From Megaleporinus macrocephalus (lineage: Eukaryota; Chordata; Actinopteri; Characiformes; Anostomidae), in assembly GCA_021613375.1 (NCBI GenBank), contig CM038708.1, positions 25,253,518 through 25,317,517 on the forward strand: a stretch of 64,000 nt of DNA. Direction: 5' to 3'. The notes under the pieces were generated by a model. That model saw only the letters and a program-made list of their open reading frames with translations. It ran no database searches and was not told where the DNA came from. The position numbers were made by a program, and so were the translations under genes. Of this stretch, positions 27,301-35,996 are shown piece by piece (within the stretch, counting starts at the first letter, position 1; each line of letters opens with the position of its first letter).

Positions 27301-28159
27301 TTTTCAAACGTCAGACTAAATATTGATGGTTTGTGGTAAAGTGCTAGCCAGGAAATACAGGCTTGGTAAGTGAGGAGATTTAATATTTGATTATTCTTCT
27401 GTCATTTTAAATATTATACTACCATTTATAACTCCATCAAATTGATATACACTGAAACAGCCAGACAATGCAACTATACACAAATACTATGTGTGTTCAA
27501 TCTAAAAAATTGTATTGCAAAGTTTACATGACCAGATGTTTAGCACATCTGACCAAGGCCGAGTGTGTTTTACTCTCTGTCCCTCCTGCTGAGCAAGTGC
27601 CCGCTTGTCTAACGTACGTGTAATACACAGGGTGGTGTTGAAGTTGGTAAGGACTTGTTAAAAAAGATTAAATCGGAACCATTATCTCACGTCCTATGTC
27701 TCTTTTTTGTTTAAATCTTCTACATACTGGAGTGGCCTGGAGGAGTGTGCTGCTGTAGCTTTTCAGTTAGTCCATTGCTGCTTTAATGTACTGTGCTCTA
27801 AACTTTTGACAATAAACCTAACTTGATCTTTTTGTCCAGGCCATGAATAACAGTGTAGTCACAAACAGCTCTTTCTGCATGTCTTTCTTCAGACGCACAC
27901 AGAGGAGACCCCTGTACAACAGGCTACTCTTGGCTTTGACCCAACAAAACTATACGCAAAGATTAAAGAGGATTTCTACTATGGACGCCTATGGAAGTCA
28001 TATCAAGGCAGATCAAGGGTACCAACACAAGGATCTCCATCTCCCCCGAGACAGATTTACTATCGTCTGGGTGAGAGACCGGTACCTGAGAGCGAGGCAG
28101 AAGGCCCACCCAAAAGCCCCGACACAATGACATTATTACCATTAAATATCAACAACTGA
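17313..28159 (+). CDS. TIGIT/CD226/CD96-like Ig receptor, five coding exons
   Basis: Coding exons: 17313-17364, 22291-22659, 24442-24571, 25707-25764 and 27893-28159. All have GT-AG borders, the frame is continuous (phases 1, 1, 2, 0) and the product is 291 aa. Domains: signal peptide about 1-17; one Ig V domain about 24-126 (Cys39, Trp52, Cys110); sequons at N46, N59 and N104; transmembrane segment about 157-177; cytoplasmic tail 178-291. The V domain carries a TQ pair (48-49), GVFHPSYG (64-71) and MFPSGT (115-120). These echo the V(S/T)Q, AX6G and T(F/Y)P signatures of the PVR/nectin receptor group, and LTQVSWE recalls TIGIT. The tail has Tyr224, 233 and 259 in YxxI/L settings. It is probably a surface receptor on lymphocytes that binds nectin-like ligands. 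The family is fairly sure; which member it is, and whether it inhibits or activates, is not. A possible poly(A) signal follows at 28432. Confidence 0.8.
17544..17563 (+). repeat. AT microsatellite in intron 1
   Basis: About ten TA units directly adjoin a MITE start at 17564. Confidence 0.8.
17564..18128 (+). mobile_element. GTCGCTGTC-ended MITE, two nested or adjacent copies, in receptor intron 1
   Basis: It starts GTTGCTGTCCAATGAAAAAC and ends TTTAGACAGCGAC. Two homologous bodies lie inside, at about 17620-17790 and 17930-18125. Each carries a GGACCAATAG motif, GCTCCA, GCTTGGA and CTCTCCTGTAAA. A GT microsatellite (17811-17831) separates them. Confidence 0.65.
18130..20385. other. Intron 1 interior, nothing recognised
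   Basis: This is AT-rich intron sequence of the receptor gene with GGTTC-type repeat words near 19810-19960. Short open frames on both strands near 19315-19664 lack splice sites or domain features that would support an exon. Confidence 0.5.
20390..20575 (+). mobile_element. GTCGCTGTC-family MITE body in intron 1
   Basis: The order of shared words is GTCATTTGAACATGGCAGCT, CCTTTATGCTGTGTG, TTTCATGATGG, AGAAATGCTCCAGAATTGC and CTCCTGTAAAC. This is the same body as at 17930-18125 and 53815-53960. The terminal inverted repeats are worn. Confidence 0.6.
22291..22659 (+). CDS. Receptor exon 2: Ig V domain
   Basis: The exon is 369 nt with both borders in phase 1, the classic symmetrical Ig-domain exon. 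The acceptor is CTCCCAACAG|GC and the donor A|GTATTG. It carries the whole V domain, including VTC (37-39), VSW (50-52) and the second Cys at 110, followed by an unusual adjacent Cys111. The usual Tyr two residues before the second Cys is Leu here. Confidence 0.85.
24303..24381 (+). repeat. Long AT microsatellite upstream of receptor exon 3
   Basis: About 39 TA units. Its end is about 60 bp from the acceptor of exon 3, so it occupies the region where a branch point would normally lie or just upstream of it. Confidence 0.9.
24442..24571 (+). CDS. Receptor exon 3: transmembrane segment
   Basis: The acceptor is TGTGTCCAG|CT and the donor AAG|GTAGAG. The exon encodes a short stalk, a hydrophobic helix (GAVIIGSILVLLFFITSVYF) and the juxtamembrane HRCLCIR with two cysteines that could be palmitoylated. 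A long (AT)n tract ends only about 60 bp before the acceptor. Confidence 0.8.
25070..25300. mobile_element. Palindromic hAT-like MITE in receptor intron 3
   Basis: It starts near CCATCTCCAGCCCCAGACCTGG, with CTGCAGAGTTTAG and an AGCTGCACCACCCC core, and ends CCAGGGCTAGGCTTGGAGACC. It is the same family as 13066-13207. Confidence 0.6.
25707..25764 (+). CDS. Receptor exon 4: juxtamembrane tail
   Basis: A 58-nt exon with acceptor TTTCCTAG|GA and consensus donor GAG|GTAAGA. It encodes RRMFNVQQPYLTDPPASTE, with a basic stop-transfer segment completed across the splice and one tyrosine (Tyr194). Confidence 0.75.
27893..28159 (+). CDS. Receptor exon 5: tyrosine-rich cytoplasmic tail
   Basis: The acceptor is TTTCTTCAG|AC and the stop TGA is at 28157-28159. 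It encodes 88 residues with KLYAKIKEDFYYGRLW, a proline-rich SPSPPR and IYYRLG. Tyr224, Tyr233 and Tyr259 each fit YxxI/L, but residue -2 is Lys, Phe and Gln, so none is a textbook ITIM. Confidence 0.75.
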   Translation, partial: THTEETPVQQATLGFDPTKLYAKIKEDFYYGRLWKSYQGRSRVPTQGSPSPPRQIYYRLGERPVPESEAEGPPKSPDTMTLLPLNINN

Positions 28160-28224
28160 GCACATCATCCTATACTGGTGACTACAAGTTATCAGCTGCC
28201 GCAAGATAAAAAATGGCCCATGTA

Positions 28225-28225
<1 letters not shown>

Positions 28226-28256
<31 letters not shown>
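28226..28256 (+). repeat. AT microsatellite in the receptor 3' UTR
   Basis: About 15 TA units, 70 bp after the stop codon and before the candidate poly(A) signal. Confidence 0.85.
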
Positions 28257-28259
<3 letters not shown>

Positions 28260-28431
28260 AACACTGTGCAGAAACTGCTGTTTCTGGTCGGTATCTCTTA
28301 GAGACACTGCTTTTTCTCAGAGTGTGCTCGAAACTGTAAATACACTTGCATACCTGCTATTAATATATCTCAATGAGTAAAAAGGTTTTTGTTTTGACTG
28401 AAAAAAGATTTGATGATTACAAATGATTTTG

Positions 28432-28437
28432 AATAAA
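28432..28437 (+). terminator. Candidate poly(A) signal of the receptor gene
   Basis: AATAAA lies 273 bp after the stop, followed by T-rich and TG-containing sequence. It is the first canonical hexamer downstream of the stop codon. Confidence 0.45.
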
Positions 28438-28483
28438 CTACTTTAATGTTTTTTAAATGCGTCAATTTGTTGGTTTAAAATAC

Positions 28484-29606
28484 ACTTACAAGAAAAAGTA
28501 GGTGAACCCTTTGGAATTACTTGGATTTTTGAATAAATCGGTCATTAAATGTGTTCCAAACTTCATCTGAAGTCACAAAAATAGACTAACACAGTCTGCT
28601 TAAACTAATACCACACAAAAAATTATAAACGTTCATGTTTTTATTGAACACAACATGTAAACATTCACAGCGCAGGGTGGAAAAAGTATAACCCCTAGGC
28701 TAATGACTTCTCCAAGAGCTTATTGGAGCCAGGAGACTGCCAACCTGGAGTCGAATCAATGTGATGAGATTGGATGTGTTGGTTAAAGCTGCCATGCCCT
28801 ATAAAAAACCCACACCAGTTTTGAGAAGCATTTCCTGATGTGAATCATGCCTCACACAAAAGAGCTCTCAGAAGACCAACGTTCAAGAATTGTCGACTTG
28901 CATGAAGCTGGAAAGGGTTAAAAAAGTATCTCTAAAAGACTTGATGTTCATGTGTACGGCAAGACAGACTGTCTATGAATGGAGAAAGTTCAGCACTGTT
29001 GCTACTCTCCCTAGGCGTGGTCGTCCTGTAAAGATGACTGCAAGAGCACAATGCAGAATGCTCAATGAGGTGAAGAAGAATCATACAGTGTGAGCTAAAG
29101 ACTTACAGAAATCTCTGGCACATGCCAATATTTTTGTTGACAAATATACAAAAAGTAAAACATTAAACAAGAACGATGTTCATGGGAGAACACCATGGAG
29201 GAAGCCACTGCTGTCCAAAAACACATTGCTGCACACGTGAAGTTTGCAAAAGAGCACCAGGATGTTCCACGGCACTACTGGCAAAATATTCTATGGACAG
29301 ATGAAATCAAAGTTGAGTTGTTTGGAAGGAACACGCAACGCTATGTGTGAAGAAAAAAAGGCACAGCACACCAACATCAGAACCTCATCCCAACTGTGAA
29401 ATAAGGTGGAGGTGGAACCATGGTTTGGGGCTGCTTTGCTGCCTCACGGCCAGGACGGATTGCTGTCATCAACGGAAAAATGAATTCCCAAGTTTATCAT
29501 TTTGCAGGAAACTTAAGACCATCTGTCCGCCAACCAAAGCTCAACAGAGGATGAGTGATGCCACAGGACAACGACCCAAAACATAGAAGAAAACCTGATC
29601 AAGGTG
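28484..29606 (+). pseudogene. Dead Tc1-like transposon, left end plus broken transposase
   Basis: The left inverted repeat starts near 28484 (CAAGAAAAAGTAGGTGAACC). A degenerate transposase follows from MPHTKELSEDQRSRIVDLHE at about 28849, through a FAKEHQDVPRHYW and ILWTDE segment near 29250-29310, to GGGTMVWGCFAA near 29410 and PQDNDPKH near 29560. Several stops and frameshifts break it. The right inverted repeat is missing; a matching right end is found at 35622-35715 instead. Open frames at 28890 and 29347 are shadows of this pseudogene. Confidence 0.85.
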
Positions 29607-29609
29607 AAT

Positions 29610-29835
29610 TCAGACAATTATTATATTTTACTGCAGGATCCTAAACAAGTATTATAAATAGATAAAGATATTACAGACAGTGCTACATGAATTTAATACA
29701 AAGGCAAAAAACAGATATGGATATAAAGATATTAAATATATTCTATTGAACTCTATAGAAATTCTTAACAGTATCTCATTTCTTAAAGTATTACAGTAGA
29801 TCATTTTTGTATGATAGAACAAACACTGGTTTAAG
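29610..29835 (+). repeat. Dispersed repeat R, copy 1
   Basis: It shares about 225 bp with 35772-35996. Common words include ATTCAGACAATTA, TTTACTGCAGGATC, AATAGATAAAGATATTACAG and ACAGTGCTAC. In both places it follows a Tc1 piece, which supports a common ancestral arrangement before the duplication. Confidence 0.7.
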
Positions 29836-30024
29836 TTGGTTTAGGAACTAACTCAATTACAAAAAATCATCGAAGCAAATTCTTTGCCTCGAAGATTCGT
29901 TCAATCCCTACAGCCATATACAGCGCGCTGTTTCGCACGGATGACTTTTACTGTTGCACAGCGCGCTTATGGTGTTGCCAGGTGACACGAAGAAGACGCG
30001 ATTTGATGGCGCGGATTGCAAAAT

Positions 30025-30885
30025 AGAGAAAGAGAGAGAGAATAAAGAGATAGAGAATAAAGAGAGAATAAAGAGAGAGAGAGAATAAAAAGAGAGAGAG
30101 AATAAAGAGATAGAGAATAAAGAGAGAATAAAGAGAGAGAGAGAATAAAAAGAGAGAGAGAATAAAAAGAGAGAGAGAATAAAGAGAAAGAATAAGGAGA
30201 GAGAGAATAAGGAGAGAGAGAATAAAGAGAGAGAGAGAATAAAAAGAGAGAGAGAATAAAAAGAGAGAGAATAAAGAGAAAGAATAAGGAGAGAGAGAAT
30301 AAGGAGAGAGAGAAAAAAGAGAGAGCGAATAAGGAGAGAGAGAATAAAGAGAGAGAGAGAATAAAGAGAGAAAGAATAAAGAGAGAGAGAATAAAGAGAG
30401 AAAGAATAAAGAGAGAGAGAATAAAGAGAGAGAGAGAATAAAAAGAGAGAGAGAATAAAAAGAGAGAGAATAAGGAGAGAGAGAATAAGGAGAGAGAGAA
30501 TAAAGAGAGAGCGAATAAGGAGAGAGAGAATAAAGAGAGAGAGAATAAAGAGAGAGAGAATATATAGAGAGAATAAGGAGAGAGAATAAGGAGAGAGAAT
30601 AGAGAGAGAGAGAGAATAAAGAGAGAGAGAATAAAGAGAGAGACAATAAAGAGAGAGAGAGAATAAAGAGAGAGACAATAAAGAGAGAGAATAAAGAGAG
30701 AGAATAGAGAGAGAGACAATAAAGAGAGAGAGAATAAAGAGAGGGAGAATAAAGAGAGAGAGAATAAAGAGAGAGAATAAAGAGAGAGAGAATAAGGAGA
30801 GAGAGAGAATAAAGAGAGAATAAAGAGAGAGAGAATAAGGAGAGAGAGAGAATAAAGAGAGAGAATAAGGAGAGAGAGAGAACAG
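30025..30885 (+). repeat. Purine-rich tandem array (GAGAGAGAATAAA)n
   Basis: About 860 bp of imperfect units of 10-18 bp, each ending in GAATAAAG or GAATAAGG. The three overlapping minus-strand frames of 232-333 aa rich in Ser, Leu and Phe are translations of the repeat. No start, splice or domain feature supports a protein. Confidence 0.9.
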
Positions 30886-31790
30886 AAGAGACAGGTCAGA
30901 GAAAACCATACACAGTGTCTAAAGTCTACTGTAAAACCGAACTAGCCGAGGGAGCCGTTACTGAGCAAAGAAACGGCGTCTGAAGAAAGACGTGGCTGAA
31001 GTTAACTTCCTATGTAAATTCCGCCTTTCCACCTTAAATGACGCAGCAGTTAGAGGCGCCGGAATGTAACTTCTATACCATTTAAGGTGGAACAAGGTAT
31101 TCAAATAAGAAGCTTACTTTAGAAAGCAAACTGAGTTTTCCCAGCAAACTCTTAGTCTGAGTTTTACGGTAACCCCCAACCGAGCAAGATGTCAATGTCT
31201 CAGCATCTGAGCAGAAACAGTCAGTCTACACGTCCAGTCCACACGTCCAGTCCACAGAGCGGAGCAACACACAGTAACCATAACATTTAGATTAAATCAG
31301 TGTGATGGTGAGTTGAGATGAAGGCTAGTAAAGCGTGTATGTTGTGGTTGCATGTAATGGCTAGTTAAGAATGTGAGTCAGTGTGATAGCGAGTTATGTC
31401 CGTAAATGAGCTTTATTCACATTATCGTTTTCATCATAGTTAGAAACACACACTCACAACAACTCATACCCTTTTCCTTCACAGTGATACATAAAATACA
31501 CAACAAACTAAATAGGTGGTGTTTGTAGCAATTTGGAGCCTAAAATGCACAGAATCTAATACAGCGAGAATATTCAGTTTAGTTTGTTTGCAGTAAGTGG
31601 GTCAGCAAGTGTAGGACAAGCTTCAGCATAGTAACTGAGTGTACAGTAGTACAGTAGAACTTATAGTATGATGTATAGGTCTATTAATAAATTTCAATAA
31701 TAGTAATAAAAATATTTTCTTTAAAACCTTATGTAATTTAAGCAATAAAATGTTAAGAAATTAATTTATCTTATATATTTACTATTGCTC

Positions 31791-31795
<5 letters not shown>

Positions 31796-31883
<88 letters not shown>

Positions 31884-31900
31884 TTATTTATTTATTTTTT
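31796..31900 (+). repeat. AT microsatellite with TTTA tail
   Basis: About 42 TA units followed by five TTTA units. Confidence 0.9.
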
Positions 31901-32676
31901 CTGATTACTCGATTAATCAATAGAATACTTGATTACTAAAATAATTGATAGCTGTATGTAGACCTAATCCAGTGCTGGGTTGAGAAGCATAACTGCATCG
32001 AAACGCATCATATTCTGATCTGTGCTTTGCACGCTTTGGTCTGTTCTATTAACTTCCCTTGCATACCAGCATACCAGCATCACAACACACCATATGCTGG
32101 TCTATGCAGTTTTTTCTTGCAGGGAATACATCACACACCTAAAACAGACGGCTCAAGGGTTCCTTACTGAAAAAAAATGGTTCTGTAGAACCATGAACAC
32201 TCAAAGAACCTTTTGCATGATATAAGGTTCCCTATATCATGGAAAAGTTCCTCAAATATTCCAAACAACCAAAGGGCTTATTCTATTTTGGAAAGTTTAA
32301 CATTGCTACATTGAAGAACCCTTTTGGTTTCAAAAGGTTCAGTCTGGAACCGTGCATTTTAATCAGTTTGCCCTTTGGCAATGTAAACAACCCTTTAATC
32401 AAACAAAGTGTTCTCTGTGTTGCTTCTGTAAAGGACAGAACCAAATGTATTGTGTGCAAGACTGCGCCACCTTATTTTAGCACAACCGTTCTATCTCTCT
32501 TATCCGGTATCTGTGCTACTCTTTTTAGCCCTCCTGACATTTTTGTTCTTCTTTCTTTTCACAAGTCTTTTTTAATGTAGGCCGCACAGCGGATGTGGCT
32601 TACAGAAGCTGCTCACTGCGAAACGAGCAGTTGTGCTGTTTCCTACTTCTTCCGCTTGGTGGCGACATAACACAAG

Positions 32677-32814
32677 TATAAACAGCAGGTCTGAGAAAGC
32701 TTTTCGCACGAATTAGTTTTTCTCATCCAGCTGATTTCATTACAGTCAAAGTATCTACGTCTACAACAGGTGCTGGCTCTCACTGCTGGCTGTGGACTTA
32801 CACAGTGTGGGCGA
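32677..32814 (+). promoter_or_regulatory. Putative TATA box and non-coding first exon, gene copy 1
   Basis: TATAAA is at 32677-32682. About 130 bp later GCGA|GTGAGT gives a strong donor at 32815, and the same donor is kept at 40794 in unit B. A first exon of roughly 100 bp ending at 32814 could splice to the acceptor TTTCTTGTCCTCAG at 34166. This is inference from motifs and conservation between the units. Confidence 0.35.
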
Positions 32815-33514
32815 GTGAGTTCATAATTAACGTACCTGTATTTACCAGCTCAACACGAATAAAAGCCAGGAGGTTTAATGTTTACGTGCCTGTATACTAA
32901 AGTGAGAGGTTTATGAGCTCTATAGGCTGAAGTTCACCAGGACGAGGCTCTTTGTGCCATCACAAGGACTGAAGGTCTAATGTCTGCGCAACGTACCAAC
33001 AGTCCAGTCACGAGTTGAGTTACTTTAGCAGACTTCAGATCAGTCATATTTGGAAAGCTGTTCTTTAAAAAATAAAAAAAATAAACAAACCAGGCTCTTT
33101 GGTGTTATTGGCTTCTCGAGATGCCTCCTCAATTAAAATATTGTAACTGACTTTTTTTTAAACAGTTATAGTTCAGAAGTACCAGATAAAAACTTACTGA
33201 ACTGCAGTGGAACTGCTTAGTACATCCAGCCTCTCTCAGCAGGTTACCTAAGGTTAGTTTTAGATTAGCTTTTTATGGTCTAAAATATATGTGTGACCAT
33301 AAACACAAATACAACAAAATGTAACTACATGATAATGAACTCAAATAAATATTTAAACTTAACTAATTGTTAAGGAAATATAATGCAGACAACTTAAAAA
33401 TGCATTAGTACTCTCATATGAAAACACTCTAGGAGCAAAAAAAAATAATGCTCACCAATTATAACATGTTAATAAAGACTATTATTCTCATTTTCAACAT
33501 TAATTCAGAAGTTT

Positions 33515-33930
33515 ATGTTTGGGGTCTATTATAATAGATTTACATGCCTTAATTTACCCAAAACACAATGCTTTTCTTATACTTTACGTCTGTATTCATC
33601 CCCTAGGCCTCCTGTGCCTTTAAGCCCCGCCTTCCCATGAGTCTAATGCACTCTGATTGGTCAGCTTGCCCATTCAGTTCTTATTGGTCAAAAGCCTGAG
33701 CAATATCCTGCAACAAGTTACACCCCCACACTGCTGTGGCTATTCTTACAGTGATAGAAATTCTGCAGTATCTGTAGACCTGATCCACCTCTGCTAGCTA
33801 GTTTTTACAAGATTGTGTTACCAGATGACTTCACCTTGTAACAGAGAAAAAGGCTGGAGTTTCTCCCTCTGATGTATACTTTGAGCTTTATAACTTTGGG
33901 CTTTATAACTTTGCAGAGTGTTTACATGCA
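33515..33930. mobile_element. TTAAAGGGG-type MITE remnant upstream of gene copy 1
   Basis: The words GGGGTCTATTATAATAG, CTCTGATTGGTCAGC, GCCCATTCAGTTCTTA and TTGTAACAGAGAAAAAGGC recur at 41450-41860. In reverse they recur at 46270-46800, where the end is GACCCCCTTTAA. So the apparent inverted CCAAT boxes here belong to a dispersed repeat. A short frame inside it is open only in unit B. Confidence 0.6.
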
Positions 33931-34174
33931 AAACAAAACTATAACAAAATAGAAGTTGGAAGAAGCATAATAGGGTAAAAGTGACTGTGGGCTTTATCAA
34001 CAGAGGGTATTTAAACTCGATGAGCTAATTTCAGACGTACAATTTCAGAAGTGATCAGTCAGGACACGTATACTGTTAATGCAAACAGTTATATCTGTGT
34101 GCCTGACACTCGTCTATAGATTATACTGTGAATAATCTGGAAAAAACAATTGTTTCTTGTCCTCAGACAAAGCA

Positions 34175-34363
34175 ATGGAGGCACAATGTGTGGGAGAGAG
34201 TGATGGACTAACGTTCTGGCTGGCCCGACCACAGGACTATGACGAGGTGATGGCCATATCTGAAGACATTTATGCTGGTAATGACTACCTACCTCATCGT
34301 TACCATACCTGGATGACTGAGCAGGATAGAGTCATCATAATTGCCAGGAGAGATGGAAAGCTG
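34175..34363 (+). CDS. hisat: hisat copy 1, coding exon 1
   Basis: 63 codons from ATG to GGAAAGCTG, donor GTAGGA. The exon probably begins at 34167 with 8 bases of 5' UTR. The predicted peptide is identical to copy 2, with one synonymous change. Confidence 0.88.
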
Positions 34364-35522
34364 GTAGGACATGCTAGAATGATTAAATAGTTTCCTAGTT
34401 GTTTGCTACAAAATATGAACTATTTTATTTTGCAGAATAAAGTGTTATATATTTACTACATAGTTTTGTTATTCTGTAATCATTAATGAGATTTTTATAG
34501 TTATTACATGCTTAAGCTGAAAGTTACAGTGTGTACTGACTTGTTCCTTCATTTGTAAAAGAAAAGAAAATGACCTTTGTTTGACTGTAGGTGGCACTGG
34601 AGTCTGGGCTGGTGATAGATGGGGGTGAGACATTGGTAGTGGAGGGGCTACGGGTGTGTCCGAGTGAACGGGGTCGTGGTGTGGCTGGAGTGATCCAGAG
34701 AGTGACTGACAGATACATTAAGCAGGCTTATCCAAGTGTAAAGGTCAAGCGACTGACAAGATATGATGACCCAGGACCTGATAAACTGTCGAAGTTCAGT
34801 GTTTTGGCCCGACGGGTGAGTTAGAGCATGTGTTTGTTCACAAATACTACCATAGATCATTTTAGTTCTGTGTCTGTTTCTCATATGCTGTTTTTTCATT
34901 CACTGTTCTCTGTCTGCATGTGTCTGTGTTTTAGGCTGGGCTCTCCTTGCGTGGAGAAGCTGAGAGTTTTAACAGCTTCATTTTAGGCCTGAAAGCAAAA
35001 CTGGCCGGCATGGAGAAGTCAGGTGAACTCACAACCATCCAACAATCAGATTTAGTTGTTCTGAAGGACGGTCATCACCTCAACACCCTGCTCCTTGACC
35101 CTGACCTTTCCTCCCGATTGCAGCTTCCAGGAGGTGCCATCATCCAAGACTGGCAGCCTATCAAGCCGATGGAGAGCAACTTGGAAGTCTTAAAAAGGAG
35201 GAACCTTACCTGGTTAGCTGACTGTTCCAGTGACAAACCCACATTCATGAGCTTTTACACACCTCCCTACCCCGTTCCGTTTAATGGAGGTTCTTTGAAG
35301 TTGAACATAGATATGTATGGGGAAGTCCTTTTCCTGGCAAGGAAGGCACTGGTGACCCATTTGGAGCAGGTGAGGGAGGAGATACATGGGTTCGTAGTGG
35401 TTAATGTCTACATGTCTCAAACTTTATGGGAAGGCATGAGAAAGTTCTGTGAGGGAGATGAGGGTGTGGAGCCATATACGGATTACTGGGAGCAGCTGTT
35501 TTTAGAGAGGAAGATGTCATGA
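34175..35522 (+). CDS. hisat: Histidine N-acetyltransferase (NAT16-like), copy 1
   Basis: Coding exons 34175-34363, 34591-34815 and 34935-35522 have phase 0 joints and encode 333 aa. It is a GNAT enzyme; the fish HISAT/NAT16-like group acetylates the alpha-amino group of L-histidine with acetyl-CoA, giving N-acetylhistidine, an abundant osmolyte in fish brain and lens. The N-terminal GNAT half spans about 8-145: FWLARPQDYDEVMAISEDIY in exon 1, and the acetyl-CoA pyrophosphate loop RGRGVA (90-95) after EGLRVCPSE in exon 2. The C-terminal half (from about 146) is specific to this family and ends ERKMS. The ATG is taken just after acceptor CTTGTCCTCAG, in AGCAATGG context; an upstream in-frame start is lost by splicing and is TTG here. 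The function is known for the family; substrate use by this copy is inferred. Confidence 0.92.
34591..34815 (+). CDS. hisat: hisat copy 1, coding exon 2
   Basis: 75 codons. Acceptor TTGACTGTAG, donor CGG|GTGAGT. It carries the acetyl-CoA binding loop and differs from copy 2 at 9 residues. Confidence 0.9.
34935..35522 (+). CDS. hisat: hisat copy 1, coding exon 3
   Basis: 195 codons plus TGA. Acceptor TGTGTTTTAG. It encodes the rest of the GNAT fold and the family-specific C-terminal domain, and differs from copy 2 at 15 residues. Confidence 0.92.
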   Translation, partial: AGLSLRGEAESFNSFILGLKAKLAGMEKSGELTTIQQSDLVVLKDGHHLNTLLLDPDLSSRLQLPGGAIIQDWQPIKPMESNLEVLKRRNLTWLADCSSDKPTFMSFYTPPYPVPFNGGSLKLNIDMYGEVLFLARKALVTHLEQVREEIHGFVVVNVYMSQTLWEGMRKFCEGDEGVEPYTDYWEQLFLERKMS

Positions 35523-35621
35523 TGGAGGACAGAAAGAGAAAGAGATATGTCTGTGAGAATCTCAGGAGGAGTGCTGAACATCAAAAGAGGTTTATGTAGA
35601 TCAGAGGGCGTTAAGTAGCAA

Positions 35622-35715
35622 TACAGATGAAGATCGGAACACATGTAATGACCAATTTATGCAGAAATCCAAATAATCCCAAAGGGTTCACATACTTTTT
35701 CTTGCAACGGTAAAC
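35622..35715 (+). mobile_element. Right terminal inverted repeat of a Tc1 element
   Basis: GATGAAGATCGGAACACATG... to ...GGTTCACATACTTTTTCTTG is the inverted counterpart of the Tc1 left end at 28484-28580. It starts exactly where homology between the two hisat units stops, so the tandem-duplication joint lies at its inner edge. Confidence 0.8.
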
Positions 35716-35771
35716 TTTATGATAAAGATATATATTGTAATAATACTACTGGAGTCACTAGAAACAGTATA

Positions 35772-35996
35772 TTCAGACAATTACTATAGTTTACTGCAGG
35801 ATCGTAAACAAGTAGTTTAAATAGATAAAGATATTACAGACAGTGCTACTTGAATTTTATACAGCAAAAACAATAGATATTAGATATTCTAGTGAACTTT
35901 ATAGAAATCTTATATGTATAATAATTTCTTAACAATATATCATTTATTATAGTATTACAGTAAATAACTTTTGTATAATAGAACAGACAAAAACTA
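35772..35996 (+). repeat. Dispersed repeat R, copy 2
   Basis: Partner of 29610-29835; see that entry. It is interrupted at its right edge by the hAT-like MITE. Confidence 0.7.

Larger units (their letters stand above)
29860..31960. mobile_element. Region of hAT-type debris around a tandem array
   Basis: The left part has ATCGAAGCAAATTC and CGAAGATTCGTTCAATCCC. The right part has ATTACTCGATTAATCAATAG and TTGATTACTAAAATAATTGA, which resemble the ends of fish hAT-like elements. A palindromic GTTCCACCTTAAATG MITE lies at 31030-31105. Whether this is one element or several is unclear. Confidence 0.4.
32314..35621 (+). repeat. Segmental duplication, unit A
   Basis: From GAAGAACCCTTTT... to GTTAAGTAGCAATA this stretch aligns with 36914-43703 once the L1/hAT insertion in unit B is skipped. 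It includes a putative promoter and first exon, a MITE and a complete acetyltransferase gene. Homology stops abruptly at 35621/43703. Confidence 0.85.

Noticed and set aside
29908..30909. Overlapping minus-strand frames of 232-333 aa rich in Ser, Leu and Phe
   Set aside because: They are translations of the GAGAGAGAATAAA array in several frames at once, with no domain or splice support.
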